Shown here piece by piece: positions 26,350-34,232 of a DNA stretch of 64,000 nucleotides. The stretch is taken from NCBI RefSeq assembly GCF_900102945.1, contig NZ_FNGI01000005.1:124001-188000 (forward strand), read 5' to 3'. A program made the position numbers and the translations under genes. Numbering within the stretch: position 1 is the first letter of the stretch; each line of letters opens with the position of its first letter. A model generated the notes under the pieces. That model made no database searches, was not told the DNA's origin, and was given only the letters and a program-made list of their open reading frames with translations. This stretch comes from Modicisalibacter muralis (GTDB lineage Bacteria > Pseudomonadota > Gammaproteobacteria > Pseudomonadales > Halomonadaceae).

Positions 26350-26665
26350 ATATCTCTGCCAAGATCCTGCTGCTCATGGCAGCGGCAGGATTCTTCTTGG
26401 CAGCGATACTACATAGCGTCACCGGATTCGGTGATGTGTTGTTCTTGGCATCATGCTGACCCCGCTGATCGTCATCCGGAACGCAGTGCCGATGACCGCA
26501 GCGACGATGATCATGGCCAATGCCTACCGACGCTACATTCCTTGGCACAGAGGCGCATTTGTGCTGTCGATGACAATCCCCGGCATCCTGCTCGGCGCCC
26601 TGCTTTTCGGGCACATACCTGCGCAGCTGATCTTCTCCTATCGACGCCTACCTGATCCTGGCTGT
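26341..26665 (+). pseudogene. TSUP-family exporter, truncated 5' remnant
   Basis: Directly after the dehydrogenase gene come AAAGFFLAAILHSVTGFGD, then (after a frame change) GIMLTPLIVIRNAVPMTAAT, MIMANAYRRYIPWHRGAFV and SMTIPGILLGALLFGHIPAQ, the N-terminal half of a TauE/SafE-like permease related to the intact gene at 48521. The sequence stops near 26665, where IS1380-type transposase coding begins, so an insertion or deletion removed the second half. It was probably the last gene of the ThDP operon, exporting a product such as sulfite or an organic acid. Confidence 0.7.
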
Positions 26666-27330
26666 TTAACGTCAATTACTTTGTCCGGTTCGCGCCGCCG
26701 CCCCGAGATCCCGCGCGACTGGTGCTACAACCTCACGTACGAGGCGGGGGCCTGGCCGGCGCCACGCCGCGTGGTGCTGCAGGAGCGGCCCGACGACCTG
26801 TGGTTCCACACCTTCTTCCTGGTCACCAACCTCAATCGGTTCGATCACTCGCCGCAAGAGGTGCTGGCCTGCTACCGTCGGCGCGGCAAGGCCGAGGCCC
26901 ACATGGGTGAGCTGAAGTCGGTGCTCGATATTCAACTGTCCTCGATGGATCGCGGCGCCTCCACGGTGCAGGACGTGATGGCACGCAACCAGGCCAGTCT
27001 GTTGCTGAGCCTCTACGCCTACGAGCTGATGCATGCGCTGTGCGGCCTGATGGAAAAGGAGACCCGGCACGGCTGGAGCCTGGCCCGCCTGCGCGAGCAG
27101 GTGCTCAAGGTGGCCGCCACGGTTACCGTGCATGCCCGGCGGATCACGCTTCACTTGGGGCCGTGGCCGACAAATGGTGGCCGGCATTGCTCAAGGGGCT
27201 CCCCCGTCTCTCGCCCTTGCCGTAACGCCAGCGACGCTCAATCGAGCCGCGAACCCGATAGGATCGACGTGCCATCCCGCAGGTCGACGCCGTGGCGTGT
27301 CCCCATGCCTGTCATCAATCACTCATCGTT
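26666..27330 (+). mobile_element. IS1380-family transposase, C-terminal remnant
   Basis: Reading frame with RDWCYNLTYEAGAWPAPRRV, FHTFFLVTNLNRFDHSPQEV, LACYRRRGKAEAHMGELKSV, SLLLSLYAYELMHALCGLME and LRLREQVLKVAATVTVHARR-type end, in the order of IS1380 DDE transposases (the YRRRGKAE glutamate is the last catalytic residue). The N-terminal part is missing. The frame happens to continue upstream into the TSUP remnant, giving a chimeric open frame from 26453 that is not a real protein. Confidence 0.78.
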
Positions 27331-27489
27331 ATAAGGACGCAGCAAAAATGCCGTTTAGAGAATTAATGCGGCTGCCGAGTGATAGCAATCTTTCAGGGAC
27401 GCGTGTTCCGATCCCCGCGGCCTCCACGACATGGCGTCAGTCAGTGCCCGGTGAATAAGGCAGGATAATAGGTGATCTTGCCCAGCAGC
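27331..27489. other. Non-coding spacer between IS remnants
   Basis: No gene recognised between the IS1380 and IS3 remnants. Confidence 0.35.
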
Positions 27490-28110
27490 AGTGGACACCT
27501 TGTTAACGCAGTACACTGCGATGAGGTGACCCATGGCAAGGCAAGCAACTCCAATGAAGAAGACTCGCGCCCGTTATACCCAGGCCTATCGAGATGAGAC
27601 CTTGGCACTCGCTGATCGTATTGGCGTCAGTGCTGCCGCTCGCCATTGCCGAGAAGGCAGCGGCAGGCGATCATTGACCAGCATGTAGTCAGGCTTACCA
27701 CCATCGGAAGGGGCGCTCTGGCGCCCCAAGATTGGCGCTCGACCTGCGTGACGGGGGCCTGCCGGTGAATCGTAAGATGATCGCCGCCAGTCTCCAGCGG
27801 CAAGGGTTGCGTGCCAAGGCAGCATGTAAGTCCAAGGCGACGACGAACTCACGTCACTCGCTGCCGATGGCACCCAACCTACTGGCGCAGAATTTCACCG
27901 CCACGACGCCGAACCAGAAATGGGCCGGCGACATTACCTATCTCGCGACCGGCGAGGGCTGGCTCTACCTGGCGGTGCTGGTCGGCCTGTATTCACGCAA
28001 GGTGGTCGGCTGGGCGATGAGCGAGCGTATGAAGGCTGGCCTGGTCTGCGATGCGCTCCAGATGGCCTGGTGGCGGCGCAAGCAGCCCAGGCGTGACTGT
28101 GCACAGCGAT
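27490..28110 (+). mobile_element. IS3-family element, 5' part (interrupted by IS110)
   Basis: A left end like TGGACACCTTGTT (about 27489) precedes a short orfA (27534 on: MARQATPMKKTRARYTQAYR, then DETLALADRIGVSAAARHCR) that breaks off early through an internal deletion. orfB follows: [20 protein letters not shown], the integrase core [20 protein letters not shown] and [20 protein letters not shown]. After a frame slip the sequence reads VTVHSDS and stops exactly at 28110, where an IS110-family element is inserted. The reading continues at 29512 ([20 protein letters not shown]). Confidence 0.8.
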
Positions 28111-28112
28111 AG

Positions 28113-28400
28113 TAAGAATGTGAGTGCCAGATGTTCCCGGGTGAGCTTGACTCACACAGCGATCGACCGATCGTAGGAGTTCTGGTGCCGTGAGGGTTCC
28201 CGGGTTTCCTGACCCCCACTCTGATCGACCGCGAGATTGTGTCTTTCCTCGGACCTGTCGGCTACTCGGGAACATCTGACGGCGAGGTTTCGCCTCGTCG
28301 ATGCCTGTGACCCAAGAAGGGCCTGACAACCTGTCTCATTACTGTCTTGTCCAAGTTATCGAACTCGGTGAAGCCCTATCAGCACCGTCATCGATTAACT
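28113..28400 (+). ncRNA. Candidate IS110 bridge RNA
   Basis: The region between the left end and the transposase is non-coding and structured. A perfect 12-bp stem joins CAGATGTTCCCG (28128-28139) to CGGGAACATCTG (28267-28278), enclosing a hairpin GTGAG/CTCAC (28141-28155). Next is the stem CGGCGAGG/CCTCGTCG (28280-28300). Inside the first loop CACAGCGAT (28155-28163) equals the left target flank (28102-28110), and ACCCC (28212-28216) complements GGGGT of the right target. In the distal part AGAAGGGC (28315-28322) equals the element's right end (29501-29508), and TTACT (28339-28343) complements core plus left end, AGTAA. This is the arrangement known for IS621 bridge RNAs (target loop, then donor loop). 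Exact RNA ends are unknown. Confidence 0.75.
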
Positions 28401-28412
28401 GAGGGGCAGACC

Positions 28413-29438
28413 ATGAGCCAACAACAGACCAGCATGAAGCGTACTATCGTCGGCGGTGTCGACACGCACAAGGAGCTGCACGTGGCCGCTGTCGTCGACG
28501 AGCATGATCGTATTCTCGGTAGTGCCAGCTTCCCGACGACACGGCATGGTTACAAGTCCATGCTGGGTTGGATGCGCGTCTTCGGCACTGTCGATCGGAT
28601 CGGTGTGGAATGTACCGGCACTTATGGCGCGGGTCTGCTGCGTTATTTGCAGCACGCCAACATCACCACCCTGGAAGTCACTGCGCCCGATAAAACCGCG
28701 CGGCGAAAGCGGGGTAAAGACGATACGATCGATGCGGAAAATGCGGCTCATGCCGCCTTCGCCGGGATTCGAACCGTCACGCCCAAGACCCGTGATGGCA
28801 TGACGGAATCCTTGCGCGTGCTCAAGGTCTGCCGGAAGTCGGCAGTGGCGGCACGTCGGGTGGCGTTGCAGATGATCCAGATGCAGGTTGTGTCTGCCCC
28901 AGAGGCACTGCGCGATCTGTTGCGGAACATGACGCGAATGCAGCTCATCCGGACGCTGGCTGCCTGGCGACCGGACCTCACCGGCTTCCGCGATGTCACG
29001 ACCGCCTATCGCATCGCACTGAAGTCGTTGGCTCGTCGCTATCTGGAACTGCATGACGAGATCGCCGACCTGGATGTCATGATCGCCGCCATCGTCGACG
29101 AGCTCGCGCCCGATCTCATTGCGCGGTGCGCCGTCGGTTATGAATCGGCGGCCCAGCTGCTGATTACCGCTGGGGACAACCCTGAGCGGCTACGCTCAGA
29201 AGCCAGCTTTGCCGCGCTGTGCGGCGTTAGCCCTATTCCAGCATCGTCAGGCAAGACGCAGCGACACCGACTCAACCGGGGTGGCGACAGAGCGGCCAAT
29301 AGTGCCCTGCACATCATCGCGATCGGGCGACTGAGGTTGGATGCCATAACGCAAGACTATGTCCAGCGGCGATTGACCGAGGGTCACTCCAAGCTGGAAG
29401 CCCTCCGATGCCTGAAACGCTATATTGCCCGCGAGTAG
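28413..29438 (+). CDS. IS110-family transposase (DEDD recombinase)
   Basis: About 341 residues from ATG 28413 (an internal ATG at 28434 is also possible). N-terminal RuvC-like domain: VGGVDTHKELHVAAVVDEHD (first Asp), VECTGTYGAGLLRYL (Glu) and RRKRGKDDTIDAENAAHAAF (later Asp residues). C-terminal transposase domain: LLITAGDNPERLRSEASFAA, LCGVSPIPASSGKTQRHRLN with the presumed catalytic serine in ASSGK, and RGGDRAANSALHIIAIGRLR. Complete and uninterrupted. With the upstream RNA-like region it forms what looks like a functional IS110 element. Confidence 0.93.
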   Translation: MSQQQTSMKRTIVGGVDTHKELHVAAVVDEHDRILGSASFPTTRHGYKSMLGWMRVFGTVDRIGVECTGTYGAGLLRYLQHANITTLEVTAPDKTARRKRGKDDTIDAENAAHAAFAGIRTVTPKTRDGMTESLRVLKVCRKSAVAARRVALQMIQMQVVSAPEALRDLLRNMTRMQLIRTLAAWRPDLTGFRDVTTAYRIALKSLARRYLELHDEIADLDVMIAAIVDELAPDLIARCAVGYESAAQLLITAGDNPERLRSEASFAALCGVSPIPASSGKTQRHRLNRGGDRAANSALHIIAIGRLRLDAITQDYVQRRLTEGHSKLEALRCLKRYIARE

Positions 29439-29513
29439 TACTACGTCCTGCGCAACCGTCACAAGGAAATCAATCGAGCACAAATTGCCACTTGACACTT
29501 AGAAGGGCGTCAG

Positions 29514-29632
29514 GGGTAGCCAGTACTGTTCGACCCTGTATCAATCGCGGCTGGCCCGGCATGATCTCCGATGCGGCATGGGCGCCAAAGGCAACTGTTA
29601 CGATAATGCCTGTGCCGAAAGCTTCTGAGCCT
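29514..29632 (+). mobile_element. IS3-family orfB, 3' part (continuation after IS110)
   Basis: Continues the integrase frame broken at 28110: [20 protein letters not shown] then [16 protein letters not shown] and a stop, matching the IS3 motif G(N/S)CYDNA.AE(S)F with the third catalytic acidic residue. The remaining C-terminal 60 or so residues are lost, so the host IS3 was already defective or has decayed since. Confidence 0.8.
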
Positions 29633-29739
29633 TGTCCTGCACCGTGAGTGTCCTGTCCTTCGGCATGTTTGCCAGCAAATGTTGGCTGAGCATGCGGAGG
29701 AAGTGGCAATGGCGCAGGTAGAGGAGCTGATCGAGGGGT

Positions 29740-30144
29740 ATTGGGGGTCGACACGCACTTGGACGTGCACCTGGACGTGCACATCGGTGTCGTCGTCGAT
29801 CCAGTGGATGTGTGCTCGGCACCCGCTCAATCGCAACCTGTACCGACGGCTATCAGGATCTCCTTGAGTGGGCATGCTCATTCGGCTCTCTCTTGCGCGC
29901 CGGGATTGAGGGCACCGGAACATATGGCGCAGGACTTGCTCGTCATTTTCAGGAGGCGGGCATCGAGGTGCTCGAAGACAATCGGCCGGATCGTGCTCGC
30001 CGGCGCCGCCGGGGTGAAAATGACCCCACCGACACCGAGAACGCCGCCCGTGCCGTGTACGATGGCATGGGCACGACGACGCAAGGCCGGTTGCTCGCCA
30101 TACGTGTAGGTCGCCATCAAAGCCTGGAGGCCAGCATCGGATAG
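29740..30144 (+). mobile_element. Second IS110-family transposase, N-terminal remnant
   Basis: Reads GVDTHLDVHLDVHIGVVVDP then, in another frame, LGTRSIATCTDGYQDLLEWA, RAGIEGTGTYGAGLARHFQE and RPDRARRRRRGENDPTDTEN, AARAVYDGM. This is the N-terminal catalytic domain of a different IS110 transposase. A 12-base unit, (T/C)TGGACGTGCAC, is repeated in tandem at about 29759-29782, inserting four residues, and there is a frameshift after it. The C-terminal half is missing. Confidence 0.72.
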
Positions 30145-30518
30145 GATCTGTACAGAACGGAACTTCATGCTCATCGTCCTGATTCAACGGATCAGGTTAG
30201 TTACAAGTATAGTGGAAAGCTTATGTTCGAACACTTATGCATGAACTCCCGATGGCGCTGAAGCAAGCCCTCATTAGGGTCAATATTAATACTAGTGTAG
30301 CACAAGGAATAAGCTTTATGCCCACTGCGATGTATATATCATTGTCGCCGACGCTGGACTAGTTGCTCTAATTTCTTCTCTTGTAGAACGATTTCACCAT
30401 AAGATATAGCAAGAAATCTGCATGCCTAGGCGCTAGGCGCGTGCCAATGGGCGCATCAAAAGTTAGTCCTTTGGTAATTGACCAAAAACCTCAGGAAGCA
30501 TAGCTAGCTTTTGTGCCA
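30145..30518. other. Non-coding, AT-rich spacer
   Basis: Visibly less GC-rich than the flanks. No gene or clear regulatory element recognised. Confidence 0.35.
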
Positions 30519-30662
30519 TTACTTGTACATTCGCCGATTAGTCAATGGTCTTTCCACTGTTGCGATGGCATCGTAGGGAACCGATTCGGCTCGAATAACC
30601 GTAACTTTATCCTTCTCCATTACCGCTCTCTTATCTGGTAACTCGAATAAATAATTGACCAT
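30519..30662 (-). CDS. Small unknown protein downstream of the metallo-hydrolase (possibly frameshifted)
   Basis: A 47-codon frame starts at 30662, one base after the stop of the metallo-hydrolase gene, reading MVNYLFELPDKRAVMEKDKV and TVIRAESVPYDAIATVERP. In a neighbouring frame the sequence continues ANVQVMAQKLAMLPEVFGQL-PKD and stops near 30467, which looks like the true tail, so the gene may have a frameshift near 30535. No family recognised. The tight spacing suggests cotranscription with the lactonase-like gene. Confidence 0.3.
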   Translation of the reverse strand: MVNYLFELPDKRAVMEKDKVTVIRAESVPYDAIATVERPLTNRRMYK

Positions 30663-30663
30663 T

Positions 30664-31449
30664 TCATGCTAGCCTAACTATGGCTCCTTCCATTTCCTTG
30701 CTAGGCGCTTCGAAGCGATTCATAACTTCTGGGTCATGGCCAGGCACGATTAAAGAGGGCGAAGAAGCCAGTTCACGTAGCCTGTTATATCCCTCCAACA
30801 TCTGGCCAACATCGAAGACAATTGGAAAAGGAGTGTTTGTTTCTAAATTAGCGTAATAATGTGTCGCATCAGAGGCCAACACTAGCCAGCCTTGGCCTGT
30901 CCATATCTGCACAGCCTGCAGCCCAGCACAGTGTCCCCCCACATGATGTACATGCAAACCAGGGGCTATCTCTGAACTACCGTCAATAAAGTGCACTCGA
31001 TTAGCATAAACAGAGCGGACGAGTTCAACAATATCCTCTACTTCATAGGCCTGACGCAAGAAACCATGCCGCATGTACCGCCCGGTCGCGAATGCAACTT
31101 CGCTATCCTGAATATAAAATTTGGCATTCGGGAAAAGAGCTAGATTTCCGCCATGGTCATAGTGCAGATGTGTTAAAACCACTGAGTTTATTTCCTCTGG
31201 TGCAATACCTAAGAGCTCCAACCCCTCAGTTGGACAGCGCAGGAAGTTTCTACCCCTTGCTCTTGCTCTTTTCCTATCAAACCCTGTATCGATAAGGAAG
31301 ATATGCTGAGAGGAGCGTGCGATCCACACATAATAGTCCATTGTAGTACCCGCCTCATGCGGGTCGCCACCAATAAAATTCTCGCCAGCATGACGGGAAA
31401 CCGTAGCATAGCGTATCGCATAAACTTCGAAGCTTTCTACCTTACTCAT
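30664..31449 (-). CDS. MBL-fold metallo-hydrolase, N-acyl homoserine lactonase-like
   Basis: A 261-residue metallo-beta-lactamase-fold enzyme. The dinuclear metal motif HLHYDH is at residues 94-99 (VVLTHLHYDHGGNLALFPNA), with further ligands in HVGGHCAGLQAV and LASDATHYY and the final His in IVPGHDPEVM. This layout and length match AiiA/AttM-type lactonases that open homoserine-lactone rings, but other lactonases share it. No signal peptide. The gene is less GC-rich than the acyl-CoA cluster. It is preceded by a chimeric remnant (GntR/IS701), so its own promoter may be lost or supplied by the IS debris. Confidence 0.83.
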   Translation of the reverse strand: MSKVESFEVYAIRYATVSRHAGENFIGGDPHEAGTTMDYYVWIARSSQHIFLIDTGFDRKRARARGRNFLRCPTEGLELLGIAPEEINSVVLTHLHYDHGGNLALFPNAKFYIQDSEVAFATGRYMRHGFLRQAYEVEDIVELVRSVYANRVHFIDGSSEIAPGLHVHHVGGHCAGLQAVQIWTGQGWLVLASDATHYYANLETNTPFPIVFDVGQMLEGYNRLRELASSPSLIVPGHDPEVMNRFEAPSKEMEGAIVRLA

Positions 31450-31539
31450 CCGTAATTACCATTTTCTCTGTTGAAGTCCAAGTGTTTAATGCTAGTGATA
31501 CGCACCAGCTCTGGTAGCAAATAATGTAAAAATAGTGAG

Positions 31540-31700
31540 CTCCACCAACCCTTCTCGAGCCCTCGTAAGGATTCCCGCAATGATATTCGGCTGTCATCCA
31601 GCGCATTACGTAGTTGCTGCTCCACGCGGCGCTCTCCTGGCTTCAATCGGCCTGAGATGATCTCCTCGCGCAATGCATCCTGAACTTGATGGCGGGGCAT
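31540..31700 (-). pseudogene. GntR-family regulator, N-terminal HTH fragment
   Basis: QVQDALREEIISGRLKPGER then RVEQQLRNALDDSRISLRES and LRGLEKG match the winged-helix start of a GntR/FCD regulator. There is no sensor domain: after LEKG the frame runs into unrelated residues and stops at 31446. Upstream it is fused in frame to an IS701 transposase fragment. Presumably once the regulator of the metallo-hydrolase gene. Confidence 0.65.
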
Positions 31701-32159
31701 GAATAGGGCACGATCCATCCATCCTTGCCCCCAGCAACTGGCATAGCCGAGGAACACGCCGATCTGGCAGTTCTCTATCCGGTCGGCGGTCCCGCAGTAC
31801 TGGCGCTTGACGCCCGAATGCCTGCCCTTCTTGAAAAGGCCTGTTTCATCTACCACCAGCGCCTCCATCGTCGTCGCGCAGGGCCTCGTAGACGCGCTAT
31901 CGCACGCCATCCCCATCCCAGCGGGCCCGGTTGATCAGGTGCTGGAAGCCGTAGGGGTGAGCGTCGCTCTGATGTTCGGCCAGCTGCCAGCTGTTGCGTC
32001 GCTAGATTTCACCCAGCAGGCCCCGCAGATAGGCGCCGAGGCGCTCTCAGGCCTCGGCACGCTTGACGTAACCGCCCAGCTCTGTCAGCCATGAAGATAA
32101 CGCCGACTCCCAATCATGGGTTGCTTACGCAGGTTCTCAAGGGTCAGGTCGTTCAGCAT
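31695..32159 (-). mobile_element. IS701-family transposase, N-terminal remnant
   Basis: From 32159: MLNDLTLENLRKQPMIGSRR, then in shifted frames LTELGGYVKRAEA, RNSWQLAEHQSDAHPYGFQH and LINRARWDGDGVR, then EALVVDETGLFKKGRHSGVK, RQYCGTADRIENCQIGVFLG and YASCWGQGWMDRALFMP. This is the order of IS701-type DDE transposases (VVDETGF.KKG..S). Several stops and frameshifts; everything after the first third is gone, replaced by the GntR fragment. Confidence 0.72.
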
Positions 32160-32224
32160 CGTGCACCTTCGCTGACTCACGGGCCATGGTCAACGAAGTA
32201 TAGCTTCTATCTACAACTGCAGTA

Positions 32225-32770
32225 CTAGCTCGTCTTAATGACAAATAAGGGCTGATCCTGCTCCACCATTTGCTGGTCCTCGACCAATACCTTGATGATG
32301 GTCCCGCTTACTCCAGCGCGGACGGTGTTATACACCTTCATCACCTCGAGCAAGCATACCGGGTCATCCTGTCCGACTTCGGCGCCGAGCTCTATGTAGG
32401 GGGGTTCCAGCGGCGTGGGCGCCCGGAAAAAGCAACCAAACATCGGTGCGCGCACTAGCTCGGTTCCCTCTTCTAGCGCCAACTCTTCTGTCTCAGGTTC
32501 CGGTTCGGCGACAAGCTCCGGCCCGGCAATAGGTTCCGGCCGTTTGGGTGCCACAGTACCTCCCTGCGGGGATGGAACGGCGACCGAGGGCTCGGCCGTC
32601 GCCGACTCGGGAAGTTCGTCCCGCCGTGCATTTCTCGCACCACCTTTCTGCACGTGCAGCTTCAAATCGCCGATCTCGAGCCGCACTTCAACGTCGGAGG
32701 TCTCGTCTATAATTTGCAAGATGCGCATCACGTCGTCTTGCGTTAGATCCAATCCAGTTCTAGTCGACAT
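32225..32770 (-). CDS. Biotin carboxyl carrier protein (AccB-type)
   Basis: A 181-residue AccB-like protein: N-terminal MSTRTGLDLTQDDVMRILQI and VEVRLEIGDLKLHVQKGG, a Pro/Glu-rich linker, and a C-terminal biotinyl domain with VRAPMFGCFFRAP and the biotin-acceptor lysine in LLEVMKVYNTVRAGVSGTI (MKV instead of the usual MKM/MKL). The start at 32770 is preferred because the conserved part begins there. A second copy beside housekeeping accB is likely elsewhere; this one sits in a catabolic cluster with a biotin carboxylase (44587) and two carboxyltransferases, and probably serves them. Last gene of the long minus-strand array 32.2-41.8 kb. Confidence 0.87.
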   Translation of the reverse strand: MSTRTGLDLTQDDVMRILQIIDETSDVEVRLEIGDLKLHVQKGGARNARRDELPESATAEPSVAVPSPQGGTVAPKRPEPIAGPELVAEPEPETEELALEEGTELVRAPMFGCFFRAPTPLEPPYIELGAEVGQDDPVCLLEVMKVYNTVRAGVSGTIIKVLVEDQQMVEQDQPLFVIKTS

Positions 32771-32840
32771 AACCATGTACCTTGCGTTGCAGCCCAGATG
32801 GGCATAGTTAATCGTTCTCGGTAGCGTAAGCGGCAACGGC

Positions 32841-34214
32841 TCAACCCGCGCTGACGCCCTTCGCGCTCGCTTCTGCGACCGTGCGCATTAGCTCCCCCAT
32901 ATCCTCGCACTGCTCCAAGTCCTTCAGCAGATCGATGGAGCGGGCGATATCCGCCTCCGCAAGCACTCCTTCGACGCAGCCGCGGTATTTAGGGATGCAT
33001 TCGTCGAAACCCAGCAGCTCCGGCGGCTGCCCCCTCACTCGCTCCGGCCGCCGCACGACTTCGTGCTCGTCGCGCAGACGATAGATAATCTCCGGCACCC
33101 AGCCATGCGGGTTCCAGCCCCATTCCTCGTGCACTATTGTCTTGACACGGGTGCGGAAGTCGGCGAAGGCCGGATCCTTTATCTTATCCATTGCGAAACC
33201 GGCCGGAATCACCCGCTCCTCCAGCATGGCGATGGCAAGCACATGCGGCAGGCTGAATTGGGCCTCGATCTCGTTGGCAGGTTCCGGGTGCTGGACCACC
33301 GTCGGGAAGAAGGCGTTGACGTGGACCACGATCTCCTCGATATCGTCGGCCGCCAGCCCCATCTCCTGCTTCACTTCCAGAGTGGTCTCGATTAGACGCT
33401 GCAGGTGATAGCAGCAGGGATAAAACTTGATCCCCACCTCATTGATCCGGTATGGCTTGCCCCAATCGAGCAGGATCCGTTCCGGCTCGCTTACCTGGCC
33501 GCAGGTGATCATATTGAATAACCCGCGCGGCGCCTCCAACACGTCCTGCTTACCGGTGAAGCCGTCGTTAGCCAGCAGCGCCGCGGTCAGACCGTTGCGA
33601 GGCGAAAAACCCATTTCGATGATATGCGCCATAGTGCCGGTCTGATAGCCGATCCCGCTGGCCTGGGAAGCAGCGATACTGATCGCGTTAGCTGTCTGCG
33701 ATGCATTCAAGCCGAGAAGTTTGGCCGCGGAGACTGCGCAGCCGATCGAGCCGGCCAAGCTCAGGACCATATAGCCCTGCTTACGCGCTGGACGGCAGGC
33801 GAGGCCAATGCGGGCCTGGGCTTCATAGCCGAGAACGAAGGACTCGATGACCTCTTTGCCGCTGGAGCCGAGATGCTCGGCCAAGGCCAGGATCGCAGGG
33901 AAAAGGGTGTAGCTCGATACCGCCTCGGGGAAGCTATCGTCCTCATATTCTGTGGCGTGGGCATAGGTACCGCTGGCGAGCGCAGCCATTTCTACCGGAG
34001 CCTTGAAGCCGGCACCGGGGACGGTGGCTTCCTTCGTTCCTCCCGCGCGTTTTACGTAACGCGTAATGATATCGCCTCCTGGGCAGTATGGCCCGGCGAT
34101 CATGGCACCCAAGGCGCTCATAGCCAGCGTCTTGCTGTATTCGACGTCCCCACCCTGCAGGTCTTGGAAGCTCGTTTCCACGGTCCGCTTCGCAATCTCT
34201 CTCGTAATATTCAT
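32841..34214 (-). CDS. MmgE/PrpD family protein
   Basis: A 457-residue MmgE/PrpD-fold protein. Recognised from HATEYEDDSFPEAVSSYTLF near the active-site region, EVIESFVLGYEAQARIGLAC, GTMAHIIEMGFSPRNGLTAA and GIKFYPCCYHLQRLIETTLE, all in family order. Known members are 2-methylcitrate dehydratase (PrpD), cis-aconitate decarboxylase and immune-responsive gene 1; others are uncharacterised dehydratases or isomerases. No methylcitrate-cycle partners (prpB/C) are nearby, so a hydratase/dehydratase or decarboxylase step specific to this cluster is more likely. ATG follows GGAGGAACC. Confidence 0.9.
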   Translation of the reverse strand: MNITREIAKRTVETSFQDLQGGDVEYSKTLAMSALGAMIAGPYCPGGDIITRYVKRAGGTKEATVPGAGFKAPVEMAALASGTYAHATEYEDDSFPEAVSSYTLFPAILALAEHLGSSGKEVIESFVLGYEAQARIGLACRPARKQGYMVLSLAGSIGCAVSAAKLLGLNASQTANAISIAASQASGIGYQTGTMAHIIEMGFSPRNGLTAALLANDGFTGKQDVLEAPRGLFNMITCGQVSEPERILLDWGKPYRINEVGIKFYPCCYHLQRLIETTLEVKQEMGLAADDIEEIVVHVNAFFPTVVQHPEPANEIEAQFSLPHVLAIAMLEERVIPAGFAMDKIKDPAFADFRTRVKTIVHEEWGWNPHGWVPEIIYRLRDEHEVVRRPERVRGQPPELLGFDECIPKYRGCVEGVLAEADIARSIDLLKDLEQCEDMGELMRTVAEASAKGVSAG

Positions 34215-34232
34215 GGTTCCTCCATCAATAAA

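Larger units (their letters stand above)
28111..29513 (+). mobile_element. IS110-family insertion sequence, complete, inserted in IS3 orfB
   Basis: The element's ends can be fixed from the split IS3 gene: the uninterrupted frame should read CACAGCGAT-AG-GGGTAGCC, and the left flank ends GAT-AG (28111-28112) while the right flank begins AG-GGGTAGCC (29512). The dinucleotide AG is thus present at both junctions and is the probable recombination core; about 1.4 kb separates the two copies. Left end begins AGTAAGAATG, right end finishes AGAAGGGCGTCAG. No terminal inverted repeats, as expected of IS110. It carries a non-coding structured region then one transposase gene. Confidence 0.85.

Noticed and set aside
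26453-27334. Single 293-residue protein
   Set aside because: Chimera of a TSUP permease fragment and an IS1380 transposase fragment that happen to share a frame.
32841-34214. Methylcitrate dehydratase of propionate metabolism
   Set aside because: No prpB, prpC or acnD nearby; only the family name is supported.
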